A DNA stretch of 64,000 nt from Pontibacillus yanchengensis. Its GTDB lineage: Bacteria > Bacillota > Bacilli > Bacillales > BH030062. The position numbers and the translations under genes are program-made. Below are positions 42,739-52,119 of the stretch, piece by piece; positions within the stretch are counted from its first letter, which is position 1; each line of letters begins with the position of its first letter. The stretch covers positions 124,001 to 188,000 of the forward strand of contig NZ_WMEU01000001.1 of assembly GCF_009856295.1 (NCBI RefSeq), read 5' to 3'. The notes under the pieces are model-generated. The model saw only the letters and a program-made list of their open reading frames with translations. It was not told the DNA's origin and made no database searches.

Positions 42739-42770
42739 AGAAAAGCCACAGCCCTATCATGGACTGTGGC
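42739..42770 (-). terminator. Terminator of the murE-type gene
   Basis: Stem GCCACAG / CTGTGGC with a 12-base loop is followed on the minus strand by TTTTCTTG, 14 bases after the murE stop. Confidence 0.78.
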
Positions 42771-42783
42771 ATACTTTAAGTGT

Positions 42784-44259
42784 TTATGATGATGCTGGTG
42801 AGGATGCTAAACGACTCTTCACTACTTCTACATCATTAAATGGGAGTACTGTTTCGCCAATGATTTGATCTGTTTCAAATCCCTTTCCAGCGATTAGAAT
42901 AATATCTCCTTGTTCAGCTAGAAGGATGCTTCGTTCTATTGCTTTTCGTCGATCTTCAATAACTTCGTAGCTGGATTCAAGTAATACCCCTTCTTCTATA
43001 TCTTGGATGATGGTTGAGGGGTTCTCAGACCGAGGATTATCTGATGTTAAAATCATATGATCGCACCATCGACTGGCTATCTGTCCCATTTTTGCTCTTT
43101 TTTTAGGGTCTTTATCTCCACCACAACCAAATACCACCATCAGTTTTCCGGCCGTGTAAGCTCTTATGTTTGATAGGACGTTTTCCAGCGCATCTGGGGT
43201 ATTAGCATAATCAATCATAACAGAGAACCCTTGATCAGATTCAATAGTCTGCAAGCGCCCCTCAGGACTTTTTACAACAGCTAACGCTTCTTTAATTTTT
43301 TCAATTGAAAGCCCCATTTGTAAACAACTCGCAATGGCAGCTAATGAGTTGTACACGGTAAATTCACCCGGGATAGGGACACTGATTTCTTCGGTTAGAT
43401 TTTCCCCTTCTAGTGTAAAAGAAACACTAGAAGCAGTACTGGTAATAGAAACAGCCCGTAAATCCGCTTCTCCATTCGTTATTCCAAACGTTGTGTATTT
43501 TCCTATACTAGCATCAATGAAATCATGGGCATGCTCATCATCAGCATTGATGATGGAGAATGGACAGCTCTTGAACAATTTCAATTTCGCTTGTTTGTAG
43601 TTGTCGAATGTTCCATGATCATCTAAGTGATCCTGGGTTAGATTCATAAATACACCAATATCAAAATCACATCCATTTACACGGTCCAGAGCAAGTCCCA
43701 TCGAAGAGACTTCCATAACAACATCCGAAACGCTAGATTGTTTCATCTTAGAGAAGGTATCTTGAAGGTCCAGCGCTTCTGGGGTTGTTGGTGTCGTTCG
43801 TCGACTTTCTATATCCATTTCGTTCACTTTATTTCCTAGCGTTCCAATGCTGCCCACTTTTCGGCCAGCATGTTGTAGAATGGAAGAGATCATATGAGAT
43901 ACAGAGGTTTTCCCATTCGTCCCAGTTACGCCTACTAACCGAAAATCTCTGGAAGGATACTGATAGAATTGACTAGCTAATGAAGGTAAGATAGAACGAG
44001 CCTTGTCCACTTGGATCACCGTTAAATCTTCTGGTATAAATTCCAAGGCTACTTTTCTTTCGACTATAATCGCTGAAGCCCCTTTCATGACAGCCTGTGC
44101 AATATAGTCATGTCCATCAGTACGTTGTCCTTTTATACATACAAAGAGTGAGTCCTGCTCAATATGCTTAGAGTGATAGGAGATTGATTCAATATACGTA
44201 TCTTCTGTGCCTTGAATCAATTCGTAGTCAATATTATTTATTACATCGTTTAATTTCAT
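42784..44259 (-). CDS. murE: UDP-MurNAc-tripeptide synthetase (MurE-type, meso-DAP motif)
   Basis: The 491-residue Mur ligase adds an amino acid to UDP-MurNAc-L-Ala-D-Glu with ATP. The P-loop is VTGTNGKTS (residues 111-119), the carbamylated-Lys region lies in the YKQAKLKLF segment, and the specificity motif is DNPRSENP (about residue 404), where DNPR marks enzymes that use meso-diaminopimelate. TTPTTPEALDL and DVVMEVSSMGLALDRV are further MurE signatures. The ATG at 44259 has GAGGTG upstream and matches normal MurE N-termini. It is isolated, not in a division/cell-wall cluster, so it may be a second, paralogous MurE rather than the housekeeping enzyme; the window cannot decide this. Confidence 0.88.
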   Translation of the reverse strand: MKLNDVINNIDYELIQGTEDTYIESISYHSKHIEQDSLFVCIKGQRTDGHDYIAQAVMKGASAIIVERKVALEFIPEDLTVIQVDKARSILPSLASQFYQYPSRDFRLVGVTGTNGKTSVSHMISSILQHAGRKVGSIGTLGNKVNEMDIESRRTTPTTPEALDLQDTFSKMKQSSVSDVVMEVSSMGLALDRVNGCDFDIGVFMNLTQDHLDDHGTFDNYKQAKLKLFKSCPFSIINADDEHAHDFIDASIGKYTTFGITNGEADLRAVSITSTASSVSFTLEGENLTEEISVPIPGEFTVYNSLAAIASCLQMGLSIEKIKEALAVVKSPEGRLQTIESDQGFSVMIDYANTPDALENVLSNIRAYTAGKLMVVFGCGGDKDPKKRAKMGQIASRWCDHMILTSDNPRSENPSTIIQDIEEGVLLESSYEVIEDRRKAIERSILLAEQGDIILIAGKGFETDQIIGETVLPFNDVEVVKSRLASSPASS

Positions 44260-44326
44260 GGAAACACCTCTTCCTTCAAAATCTCTTCTCTTTATTATAT
44301 AAGTATACATGCACTAAATGACAAGG

Positions 44327-44366
44327 AGCAAAACCCCCGTATATGAAAAATACGAGGGTTTTGCTT
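44327..44366 (-). terminator. Hairpin between murE and the yng operon
   Basis: GCAAAACCCCCGTAT / ATACGAGGGTTTTGC is a long stem with one mismatch just after the yngE stop. The T-run is short on both sides, so termination efficiency is uncertain. Confidence 0.5.
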
Positions 44367-44379
44367 CACGTTTTTTAGC

Positions 44380-45909
44380 TTATACAGGATATACCCCATG
44401 TTTGCGTTCTGTAAAGGTTAGATTTTTAGATTCATATACCTCAAATCGTTTAATGAGTTCATCTCGCAAACGATTTGGAGTAATTATCTCATCTACAACC
44501 ATTTCGGAAGCAAGGCGATAGATATCAATATTTTCTTTGTATTCTTCTTGCTTCTCTTTTATAAATTGAGGTCGTTCTTCCTCTGGTAGTTCAGCTATTT
44601 TATTTGCATACACCGCATTCACTGCTGCTTCAGGTCCCATAACGGCAATCTGGGCACTAGGAAGGGCAATGCAACAATCTGGTTCAAACGCAGGGCCTGC
44701 CATGGCATATAATCCAGCTCCATATGCTTTTCGAACGATGACAGAGATCTTAGGGACAGATGCTTCACTCATGGCTGAAATCATCTTAGCACCATGACGA
44801 ATGATACCGGCTTTCTCTACTCGCGTTCCAATCATAAATCCTGGAATATCTGCTAGGAATAGAAGCGGAATATTAAAAGCATCGCATAGATTAATAAACT
44901 TCGCTGCTTTATCTGCAGAGTCATGGAACAGAACGCCACCTTTCATGCGTGGCTGGTTGGCAATAATGCCAACTGGTTTCCCATTCATACGGGCTAACCC
45001 TGTTATTAATTCGCGAGCAAAAAGTTTTTTTATTTCACAGAATGATTCTTCGTCTACTAGGTGATCAATAAACTCATACATATCAAAAGGGGCATTTTGA
45101 TTTTCCGGAATTAATTGTTCAATCGTTTTTTCATGTTCTTTAATCGGCAATGCTTCTTGGACAGGTGGCTTCGCTTTATAATTTTGTGGAAAATAGGCTA
45201 AGTAATGCTTTGCGTACTCTATTGCTTCTTCCTCAGATTTTGCTAACACGTCTCCGCATCCTGATTCTGAGCAGTGCATTTTAGCTCCACCCATTTCTTC
45301 CAGCGTTACTTTTTCCCCGATAACTTTTTCAGCCATACGTGGAGATCCTAAATACATCGAAGCATTTCCTTCAACCATCACGACGATATCACAAAATGCC
45401 GGAATATAAGCACCTCCTGCAGCAGATGGTCCAAACAATAAACACACTTGAGGAACACGACCAGATAACTTCACCTGATTATAGAAGATGCGCCCTGCTC
45501 CTCTTCGACCAGGGAACATTTCTACTTGGTCTGTAATTCGTGCGCCTGCTGAGTCAACTAGATAGAGCATAGGAATCTCTAATTTTTCAGCTGTTTCTTG
45601 AATTCGAATAATTTTTTCAACCGTTTTTGCTCCCCATGAGCCGGCCTTTACAGTGGAATCATTTGCCATTACACATACAGATTGGCCGTTGATTTTGCCT
45701 ATCCCGGTCACAACCCCATCAGCAGGAAGACTTCCATCTTGAGCATTTGCAAAAAAGGCATCTTCTAATTCGATGTCATCATCAAATAAAAGCTCAAGGC
45801 GTTTTCTGACAAACATCTTTCCTTTTTCTTCATTGCGCTGATGGTACTTTTCGCCACCACCTTTTCTAATTGTTTCTACTCGTTCTTCAAAGGCTTCTTC
45901 AAATTTCAT
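44380..45909 (-). CDS. yngE: Methylcrotonyl-CoA carboxylase carboxyltransferase subunit (YngE)
   Basis: The 509-residue acyl-CoA carboxylase beta subunit transfers CO2 from biotin to 3-methylcrotonyl-CoA in leucine breakdown. The N-terminal crotonase-like half has SAGARITDQVEMFPGRRGAGRIFYNQ (in part), LLFGPSAAGGAYIPAFCD and EGNASMYLGSPRMAEKV. The C-terminal half has GIIANQPRMKGGVLFHDSADKAAKF (in part) and LADIPGFMIGTRVEKAGIIRHGAKM. These form the biotin and CoA pockets at the dimer interface. It is the last gene of the seven-gene yng operon, after the enoyl-CoA hydratase. Propionyl-CoA carboxylase beta is similar, but the operon (YngG lyase, YngJ dehydrogenase) points to the leucine route. 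Confidence 0.93.
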   Translation of the reverse strand: MKFEEAFEERVETIRKGGGEKYHQRNEEKGKMFVRKRLELLFDDDIELEDAFFANAQDGSLPADGVVTGIGKINGQSVCVMANDSTVKAGSWGAKTVEKIIRIQETAEKLEIPMLYLVDSAGARITDQVEMFPGRRGAGRIFYNQVKLSGRVPQVCLLFGPSAAGGAYIPAFCDIVVMVEGNASMYLGSPRMAEKVIGEKVTLEEMGGAKMHCSESGCGDVLAKSEEEAIEYAKHYLAYFPQNYKAKPPVQEALPIKEHEKTIEQLIPENQNAPFDMYEFIDHLVDEESFCEIKKLFARELITGLARMNGKPVGIIANQPRMKGGVLFHDSADKAAKFINLCDAFNIPLLFLADIPGFMIGTRVEKAGIIRHGAKMISAMSEASVPKISVIVRKAYGAGLYAMAGPAFEPDCCIALPSAQIAVMGPEAAVNAVYANKIAELPEEERPQFIKEKQEEYKENIDIYRLASEMVVDEIITPNRLRDELIKRFEVYESKNLTFTERKHGVYPV

Positions 45910-45928
45910 ATCTTACACCCTCCTGTCT

Positions 45929-46711
45929 TTATTCTCCTCTAAAATTAGCCTTTCGCTTTTCTTTGAATGCTTCTAATCCTTCAAGCCGATCTTTAGTAGG
46001 TATGGTCGTTTGATAACACATCCACTCAATTGCAAGTCCACTATGAAGGTCTACTTCATACCCTTGTTGAATAGCATGTTTCGCTTGCTTTAAAGCTATG
46101 GGTGCATTGGCAGCAATACGTTCTGCTTGTTGGAGAGCCTGTTCCATTAAAGTCTGTTGTGGTACCACTTGTTCCACTAAACCAAGAGTTGAAGCTTCCA
46201 TTGCATCAATCCGTTTTGCACTGAAGATTAGTTCTTTGGCTTTCCCAAGTCCTATTAATCTAGGCAAGCGCTGTGTACCACCTGCGCCAGGAATAATGCC
46301 AAGCGAAACTTCTGTTAACCCCATCTTGGATGTCTCTGACGCATATCGAATATCACATGCAAGGGAAAGTTCAAGCCCTCCCCCAAAAGCTGCACCATTT
46401 ATTGCAGCAATAACTGGACAAGGAATAGACTCCACTTTATTGACCACTTCACCAATTCTATGTACGGTTTGAACGACTTGTTGTTGGGTCATGGTTGAAC
46501 GTTCCTTTAAATCTGCTCCTGCACAAAATGATTTCTCACCAGAGCCAGTCACAATGACACACCGAATAGCGTCATTTTGTTTTACCTCATGAATCAAAAC
46601 CTCTAAATCATCCATCAATTGATGAGAAAATGAGTTTGCCGCTTCAGGACGGTTTAATGTAATTATGGCAATATGGGAACCGCTCATTTCTAAGGTCACT
46701 GCATTCGTCAT
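45929..46711 (-). CDS. yngF: Methylglutaconyl-CoA hydratase-like enoyl-CoA hydratase (YngF)
   Basis: The 260-residue crotonase-fold enzyme probably hydrates 3-methylglutaconyl-CoA to HMG-CoA. The oxyanion-hole and CoA motifs are SFCAGADLKERSTM (about residues 61-74) and AINGAAFGGGLELSLACDIRYAS (about 104-126, in part), with the catalytic Glu in GLTEVSLGIIPGAGGTQRLPRLIG (about 135). It overlaps yngG by 4 bases and precedes yngE by 19, so it is part of the same transcript. Length and motifs are standard for enoyl-CoA hydratases; the specific substrate comes from operon context. Confidence 0.92.
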   Translation of the reverse strand: MTNAVTLEMSGSHIAIITLNRPEAANSFSHQLMDDLEVLIHEVKQNDAIRCVIVTGSGEKSFCAGADLKERSTMTQQQVVQTVHRIGEVVNKVESIPCPVIAAINGAAFGGGLELSLACDIRYASETSKMGLTEVSLGIIPGAGGTQRLPRLIGLGKAKELIFSAKRIDAMEASTLGLVEQVVPQQTLMEQALQQAERIAANAPIALKQAKHAIQQGYEVDLHSGLAIEWMCYQTTIPTKDRLEGLEAFKEKRKANFRGE

Positions 46712-47619
46712 TGGGAGGCGCCTCCTTTATTCAATATCTGCATATGATGGGATGGTAAAGATTTATTCATCTTTTGCTGAATAAATTGTCCCGCATCAAG
46801 AAGTCTTTCGTGCTCAATTCCTGTATTTACATTCATCCCTTGCAACATGTACAAAAGGTCGTCCGTAGCTAGATTACCAGATGCCCCTTTTGCATAAGGA
46901 CAACCACCAAGTCCACCAAGAGCACTATCAAAGGTATGATAACCCAATTGTAATGCTGTTAGAACATTTGCAAGTGCAGTGCCATGTGTATTATGAAAAT
47001 GCAATGCCAAATGGTCTTTATTAAAATACTTATCCATGGTTTTTAGAACGTGTTCAACTTGAACTGGATTAGCTACACCTATCGTATCGCCAATCGAAAG
47101 TTCATCAATGCCCATTTCAAAAAGCTCATGACAAACTCTGAGTGTATTATCAATAGAAACGGAGCCTTCATAAGGACAACCGAAGACAGTTGAAAGATAC
47201 CCTCTCACGGATTTTTGTTCTTGTTTCGCCTCATTTACAACTTCCTGGAGTACTGGGAATGTTTCCTCAATACTTTTATTAATGTTCTTTTTGTTATGCG
47301 ATTCTGAAGCGGACATAAAAATGGATACTTCATCCACGTTAGCTTCCAGTGCTCTTTCTAATCCCTTGCGATTAGGGACTAAGGCTGCATACGTTATATC
47401 TTTTTTCCTTTTTATCGCCTTAGCAACTTCTAGTGCATCTCCAAGTTGAGGAACCCATTTTGGATGAACAAAGGATGAAATTTCAATATAGGATAAACCA
47501 GTCTCTGATAACTGGTTTATCCATTCTACTTTATCCTCGGTAGAAATCATTTCTTGTTCATTTTGAAGACCATCCCTAGGTCCTACTTCCTTCACTGTTA
47601 CTTTTTGAGGGATATTCAA
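46708..47619 (-). CDS. yngG: Hydroxymethylglutaryl-CoA lyase (YngG)
   Basis: The 303-residue TIM-barrel lyase splits HMG-CoA into acetoacetate and acetyl-CoA, the last step of leucine breakdown. It starts with the DRE-type motif VGPRDGLQNEQ (about residues 12-22), has YIEISSFVHPKWVPQL, the metal-binding HFHNTHGTALANVL (about 232-245), and the active-site loop GLGGCPYAKGASGN with the conserved Cys. The ATG has AGGAGG upstream. It overlaps yngF at its end and follows the biotin carrier gene by 16 bases. All catalytic residues expected for HMG-CoA lyase are present. Confidence 0.95.
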   Translation of the reverse strand: MNIPQKVTVKEVGPRDGLQNEQEMISTEDKVEWINQLSETGLSYIEISSFVHPKWVPQLGDALEVAKAIKRKKDITYAALVPNRKGLERALEANVDEVSIFMSASESHNKKNINKSIEETFPVLQEVVNEAKQEQKSVRGYLSTVFGCPYEGSVSIDNTLRVCHELFEMGIDELSIGDTIGVANPVQVEHVLKTMDKYFNKDHLALHFHNTHGTALANVLTALQLGYHTFDSALGGLGGCPYAKGASGNLATDDLLYMLQGMNVNTGIEHERLLDAGQFIQQKMNKSLPSHHMQILNKGGASQ

Positions 47620-47635
47620 GAAAAATACCTCCTAT

Positions 47636-47848
47636 CTATTCTAGGATTGCGACAACATCGCCCTCGTTTACGAAGTCCCCTTCTGACACTTTTAATTCTT
47701 TAACTGTACCATCATCATCTGTTGGAACTGGAATTTCCATTTTCATAGATTCTAAAATAAGTAGATCCTGTCCAGAAGATACTGCTTCCCCTTCCGCTAC
47801 AACTATTTTCCATACACTTCCTGCCATGTTTGCTTTTACTTCCATCAT
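47636..47848 (-). CDS. yngHB: Biotin carrier protein (YngHB)
   Basis: This 70-residue protein is a stand-alone biotinyl domain. The biotin-acceptor Lys36 sits in LESMKMEIPVP, the typical turn of the family, with Gly turns (EGEAVSSGQ and EGDFVNEGD) on both sides giving the flattened beta barrel. It carries carboxybiotin between the YngH carboxylase and the YngE carboxyltransferase. It overlaps yngH by 4 bases, so the two are translated together. In B. subtilis this domain is likewise encoded as a separate short gene between yngH and yngG. Confidence 0.95.
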   Translation of the reverse strand: MMEVKANMAGSVWKIVVAEGEAVSSGQDLLILESMKMEIPVPTDDDGTVKELKVSEGDFVNEGDVVAILE

Positions 47849-49197
47849 TTTGCTTCCTCCTTTAAATAGTACGTTTCAATAAAGTGTGTGTTTGTATTGC
47901 CTCGTTTAAATGCATCAAGAGCTAGGATGTCACGTAACATAGGAAGATTTGTTTTTATTCCTTCTACGTGATATTCCTTTAGTGCTTTCTCCATTAATTG
48001 AATGGCATCGTTTCGATTACTTGCTGACGTGATACATTTCGCGATCATTGGATCATAGAAAGGAGATACAAACGAACTACCATCTACAGCAAGTTCATGC
48101 CTAACGTAATCTCCTTCAGGTAAGGATAGACTAGTCATTTGGCCCGGAGCAGGATAGAACGTCTTTGGATCCTCAGCATAGATACGAACTTCTAAAGCAT
48201 GTCCTTGAATCATCAAATCCTCTTGTTTATGACGTAATTCTTCCCCAGCAGCAATACGGAGCTGTTCCTCAACAATATCTAATCCGGTTATTTCTTCTGT
48301 GATAGGGTGTTCTACTTGCAAACGGGTGTTCATTTCTAAAAAGTAAAAATGTTGATCTTTATCTACTAAAAACTCTATTGTTCCAGCGTTTTTATAACCA
48401 ATTGTTTTAGCTGCCTTCACTGCTGCCTCTCCCATTCGCTGCCGTGTATCTTCTGAAATAAACGGAGATGGTGCTTCCTCAATTACTTTTTGATGACGTC
48501 GTTGTATCGAACATTCACGCTCAAATAAATGGATAGTATTCCCTATTCCATCAGCTAGAATTTGTATTTCCACGTGGTGTGGTTCTACAATCTTCTTCTC
48601 AAGAAACATCGTTCCATCCCCAAAGAACATCGTTGCTCGCTTGGAATTGCTTTCAAAAGCCTTTTGCAATTCTTCATCATTGTTTACGATTTGCATGCCG
48701 ATGCCTCCACCTCCAGCAGAAGCTTTTAGCATGATTGGATACCCTATCTCCTTTGCTGCCTCGATGGCATCCTCAGGAGTTTCTACAGCAGACTCTGTCC
48801 CTGGTATGACAGGCACGCCTGCTTCCTGCATGGTTTTTCTAGCTGCAACTTTACTGCCCATTTTGGTCATGACATCAGGTGAAGGTCCAATGAACGTAAT
48901 CCCTTTCGCTTCAATAGAATTTGCAAAGTCTCCATTTTCGCTAAGAAGTCCATACCCAGGATGAATAGCATCTACATTAGCTTGCTCCGCAATCTCTAGG
49001 ACTTTTTCAACATTTAAATAGCTTTCATTCACTCGAGAACCACCAAGGGGGTAACTCTCATCAGCTTCTCTCACGAACGGTTTATCTGCATCTGGCTCCG
49101 AATAAATCGCAACAGTCTGGATGTTCATTTTTTGACATGTACGAATAATACGAGATGCAATTTCTCCCCGATTAGCGATTAATACTTTTTGAAACAT
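47845..49197 (-). CDS. yngH: Biotin carboxylase subunit of methylcrotonyl-CoA carboxylase (YngH)
   Basis: The 450-residue ATP-grasp enzyme carboxylates the biotin on YngHB using ATP and bicarbonate. The N-terminal domain starts KVLIANRGEIASRIIRTC (residues 4-21), ATP binding uses MLKASAGGGGIGMQIV (about 156-171), the catalytic segment is FLEMNTRLQVEHPITEEITG (about 285-304), and the C-terminal lid contains GHALEVRIYAEDP. Length matches YngH and AccC. It follows yngI by 12 bases. Because a fatty-acid AccC should exist elsewhere in the genome, its place in this operon assigns it to leucine catabolism. Confidence 0.94.
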   Translation of the reverse strand: MFQKVLIANRGEIASRIIRTCQKMNIQTVAIYSEPDADKPFVREADESYPLGGSRVNESYLNVEKVLEIAEQANVDAIHPGYGLLSENGDFANSIEAKGITFIGPSPDVMTKMGSKVAARKTMQEAGVPVIPGTESAVETPEDAIEAAKEIGYPIMLKASAGGGGIGMQIVNNDEELQKAFESNSKRATMFFGDGTMFLEKKIVEPHHVEIQILADGIGNTIHLFERECSIQRRHQKVIEEAPSPFISEDTRQRMGEAAVKAAKTIGYKNAGTIEFLVDKDQHFYFLEMNTRLQVEHPITEEITGLDIVEEQLRIAAGEELRHKQEDLMIQGHALEVRIYAEDPKTFYPAPGQMTSLSLPEGDYVRHELAVDGSSFVSPFYDPMIAKCITSASNRNDAIQLMEKALKEYHVEGIKTNLPMLRDILALDAFKRGNTNTHFIETYYLKEEAK

Positions 49198-49209
49198 TGA
49201 ACATCCTCC

Positions 49210-50856
49210 TTATTTTACATTTGTATTAACGATTTCTTCTGCTTCCTGACGCAACTTGAATTTTTGAATCTTTCCACTCGCGGTCATAGGGTATTCATCC
49301 GTAAATTGTATATATTTTGGTATTTTATGCCTTGAAATTTCCCCTTCACAAAAGGCTCGAATGTCTTCTTGTGAAGGTGTGGAGACATCTTCCTTCAAAA
49401 TGACAAATGCCATGAGTTCTTCCCCGTATTTTTCATCTGGAACTCCGATGACCTGTACGTCTAATATATCTGGATGCTGGTACAAGAATTCTTCTACTTC
49501 TCTAGGGTAAATATTCTCCCCACCGCGTATAATCATATCTTTTATCCTACCAGTAATTTCAACGTATCCTTGTTGATCCATCACCGCAATATCCCCTGTA
49601 TGGAGCCAACCTTCTTCATCGATGGCTGCGTATGTCGCTTCTTTATTTTTATAATAGCCTTCCATGACAAGGTAGCCTCGTGTACATAACTCCCCTGGTT
49701 CGCCTTGTGGTACTTCTTCTCCAGTTGATGAGTCAATTACTTTCACTTCTACATTTGGATGCGCCTTCCCAACTGTACTTACACGGAGTTCAATAGGATC
49801 ATCTGTCCGGGTTTGTGTTATAACTGGAGATGATTCGGTTTGACCATAGGCAATCGTGATTTCCGTTGCCCCCATTTTATCCATTACATTTTTCATTACT
49901 TCCATAGGACATGTAGAACCAGCCATGATACCTGTTCTAAGATGCTTGAATTCAAAGTCGTTGAATGAAGGATGATTTAATTCCGCAATAAACATCGTCG
50001 GTACACCGTGAAGTGCAGTGCATTGTTCTTGTTCAACAGCTTTTAGAACTTCTTCAGGGTCAAATTGCTCCAGGATTACCATCGTACTTCCTTGAGAAAC
50101 TGCTGCCATCGTCCCTAGTACACAACCAAAACAATGAAAGAATGGTACAGGAATACAGAGACGATCATCTTCTGTTAGTTTCATGCACTCAGCAACTTGT
50201 TTACCGTTATTAACGATATTGTAATGAGATAACATGACTCCTTTAGGGAAGCCTGTTGTTCCAGAAGTGTACTGCATGTTAATGACATCTTTAAAATGCA
50301 ATGTTTCCTGTCTTCTTTTAAGCACTTCATCTGATAGCTGTGTGCCTTTTTGAATGATTTCATCCCATGTGTAAAGGTTTTCATAATTTCCTTCACCTAA
50401 CACAACGATATTTTTTAAGTTTGGTAGATTCGGGGCGAAAAGTTCCCCTTTTGGTGATGTTTCTAATTGAGGACACACTTGAAATAAAATGTCCAAGTAA
50501 GAAGTGCCTTTAAATTCTTCAGCGAGTATTAACGTAGTTGCATCTGATTGCTTTAGTAAGTATTCTAGTTCCTTCGCTTGGTAGTTCGTATTGACTGTTA
50601 CAAGGACAGCACCCATTTTCCCAGTAGCAAATTGGGATACTAGCCACTCTGGTTTATTATCTGACCAAATAGCTACATGATCTCCTTTTTCGACACCAAG
50701 TGCCATAAACCCTTTCGCTGCATCGTTTACCATTTCATTAAATTCTTCATAGGTCTTCCTGAGGTCATGTTCTGGATAGACAAATGCTTCATAGTCCGGA
50801 TATTTTCTCGCTTTATCTTCTAACAATTCACCCACAGTTAGTTGTAAAAGGGACAT
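49210..50856 (-). CDS. yngI: AMP-forming acyl-CoA synthetase (YngI)
   Basis: The 548-residue ANL enzyme activates a fatty or branched acid, or acetoacetate, to its CoA thioester. The adenylation motif is MQYTSGTTGFPKGVMLSHYN (about residues 193-212), followed by PFFHCFGCVLG, IAYGQTESSPV, GWLHTGDIAVMD and the hinge GRIKDMIIRGGENIYPREVEEF (in part). The adenylating Lys lies near TASGKIQKFKLR at the end. In B. subtilis YngI acts as acetoacetyl-CoA synthetase, which would fit conversion of the acetoacetate released by YngG. It is 12 bases from yngH and 54 from yngJ. Confidence 0.92.
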   Translation of the reverse strand: MSLLQLTVGELLEDKARKYPDYEAFVYPEHDLRKTYEEFNEMVNDAAKGFMALGVEKGDHVAIWSDNKPEWLVSQFATGKMGAVLVTVNTNYQAKELEYLLKQSDATTLILAEEFKGTSYLDILFQVCPQLETSPKGELFAPNLPNLKNIVVLGEGNYENLYTWDEIIQKGTQLSDEVLKRRQETLHFKDVINMQYTSGTTGFPKGVMLSHYNIVNNGKQVAECMKLTEDDRLCIPVPFFHCFGCVLGTMAAVSQGSTMVILEQFDPEEVLKAVEQEQCTALHGVPTMFIAELNHPSFNDFEFKHLRTGIMAGSTCPMEVMKNVMDKMGATEITIAYGQTESSPVITQTRTDDPIELRVSTVGKAHPNVEVKVIDSSTGEEVPQGEPGELCTRGYLVMEGYYKNKEATYAAIDEEGWLHTGDIAVMDQQGYVEITGRIKDMIIRGGENIYPREVEEFLYQHPDILDVQVIGVPDEKYGEELMAFVILKEDVSTPSQEDIRAFCEGEISRHKIPKYIQFTDEYPMTASGKIQKFKLRQEAEEIVNTNVK

Positions 50857-50910
50857 GCGTAACCTCCTAATTGATTATAAATCATAAGACAGCACAATAG
50901 TTCTAAACTA

Positions 50911-52053
50911 TTAACACCCTAATTCACGACTAATTACCAAGCGTTGGATTTCTGATGTTCCTTCTCCGATTTCTAATAACTTTGCATCACGAAGGTATCG
51001 TTCCACTTCATATTCACGCATATAGCCGTAGCCTCCATGGATTTGGATAGCTTGGTTCGCTGAACGGAAAGCGGTTTCAGAAGCGAACAATTTAGCATAC
51101 GCAGATTCTTTCTTAAATGGCTTACCTTGATCCTTCAACCATGCTGCTTTCATTACCATATTTCTAGCTAAATCCACTTCCATAGCCATATCTGCTAACT
51201 TGAATTGGATTGCTTGAAACTTGGAAATAGACCTCCCAAATTGTTTACGTTCTTTTGCATATGCCAGTGCTTTATCAAGTGATGCTTGAGCAATGCCAAC
51301 TGCGAGTGCAGCAATAGAAATCCTACCACCATCGAGAGTATATAAAAATTGATTAAAGCCCTTCTCAGGATCACCTAAGACATTTTCTCTTGGTACACGA
51401 ACATCCTCTAGTACAATCTCGGACGTATTGGATGCGCGTACGCCCATTTTGTCGTAATTACTATTAATCTTCATTCCTTTTGTCCCTTGAGGAACGATAA
51501 ATGCCGAAATGATACTCTTTCCTTTGTCGTCTTTGCCTGTGACAGCGGTAACCGTTATATTCCTTGCATACTCAGCGTTTGTAATCCAGGACTTTTCGCC
51601 ATTAATTACATACTCATCACCATCTAGTTCTGCACGGGTTTGCGTTCCTCCTGCATCTGATCCAGCATTTGGTTCTGTTAAACCGAATGACCCTAGAGCT
51701 TCCCCTTTAGCCAAAGGGACTAAGTACTCTTGTTTCTGTTCTTCTGTGCCGAAATAGTAGATGGGACTAGCTCCAAGTGATACAGCTGCAGCATAACTTA
51801 ACCCAGTACCTGCACATACACGACCAATCTCTTCAACAGCCAGTGCGTACGTTAACGTATCCCCACCAGCACCACCATACTTCTCCGGAAACGGGATTCC
51901 AAGAATACCGAGTTTCCCCATTTCATCAAAAATATCTTTAGGAAATTCAGAATTCTTGTCTAATTCGACTGCTCTTGGTGCAATCACTTCTTGAGCGAAA
52001 TCACGTACCATCTTTTGGGTCATTTCTTGTTCTTTTGTTAATGAGAAATCCAT
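50911..52053 (-). CDS. yngJ: Isovaleryl-CoA dehydrogenase-like acyl-CoA dehydrogenase (YngJ)
   Basis: The 380-residue FAD enzyme oxidises isovaleryl-CoA to methylcrotonyl-CoA and starts the pathway encoded by the following genes. Motifs are [19 protein letters not shown] (FAD and substrate, about residues 121-139), [16 protein letters not shown], the helical core [22 protein letters not shown] (in part), [21 protein letters not shown] and the ending [18 protein letters not shown]. The general base is probably the Glu in that final segment, as in short-chain dehydrogenases, while true isovaleryl-CoA dehydrogenase uses a different Glu; by sequence it could also be a butyryl-CoA type. It is first in the operon, 66 bases after the tetR stop and behind its operator. 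Confidence 0.92.
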   Translation of the reverse strand: MDFSLTKEQEMTQKMVRDFAQEVIAPRAVELDKNSEFPKDIFDEMGKLGILGIPFPEKYGGAGGDTLTYALAVEEIGRVCAGTGLSYAAAVSLGASPIYYFGTEEQKQEYLVPLAKGEALGSFGLTEPNAGSDAGGTQTRAELDGDEYVINGEKSWITNAEYARNITVTAVTGKDDKGKSIISAFIVPQGTKGMKINSNYDKMGVRASNTSEIVLEDVRVPRENVLGDPEKGFNQFLYTLDGGRISIAALAVGIAQASLDKALAYAKERKQFGRSISKFQAIQFKLADMAMEVDLARNMVMKAAWLKDQGKPFKKESAYAKLFASETAFRSANQAIQIHGGYGYMREYEVERYLRDAKLLEIGEGTSEIQRLVISRELGC

Positions 52054-52079
52054 TTTAACACTCTCCTTTATGAGTAGAG

Positions 52080-52101
52080 ATACCGACTGGTTGGTCGGTA
52101 T
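52080..52101 (-). promoter_or_regulatory. TetR-type operator in front of the yng operon
   Basis: The perfect inverted repeat ATACCGAC-N6-GTCGGTAT (52080-52101) lies between the tetR stop and yngJ. A TTGACA (minus strand, 52128-52133) within the end of tetR could be the -35 of an operon promoter, with a weak -10 just before the repeat, so a bound repressor would block transcription. No copy of this repeat is present upstream of tetR. Confidence 0.78.
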
Positions 52102-52119
52102 TGCTCAAAAGTAAAACCT

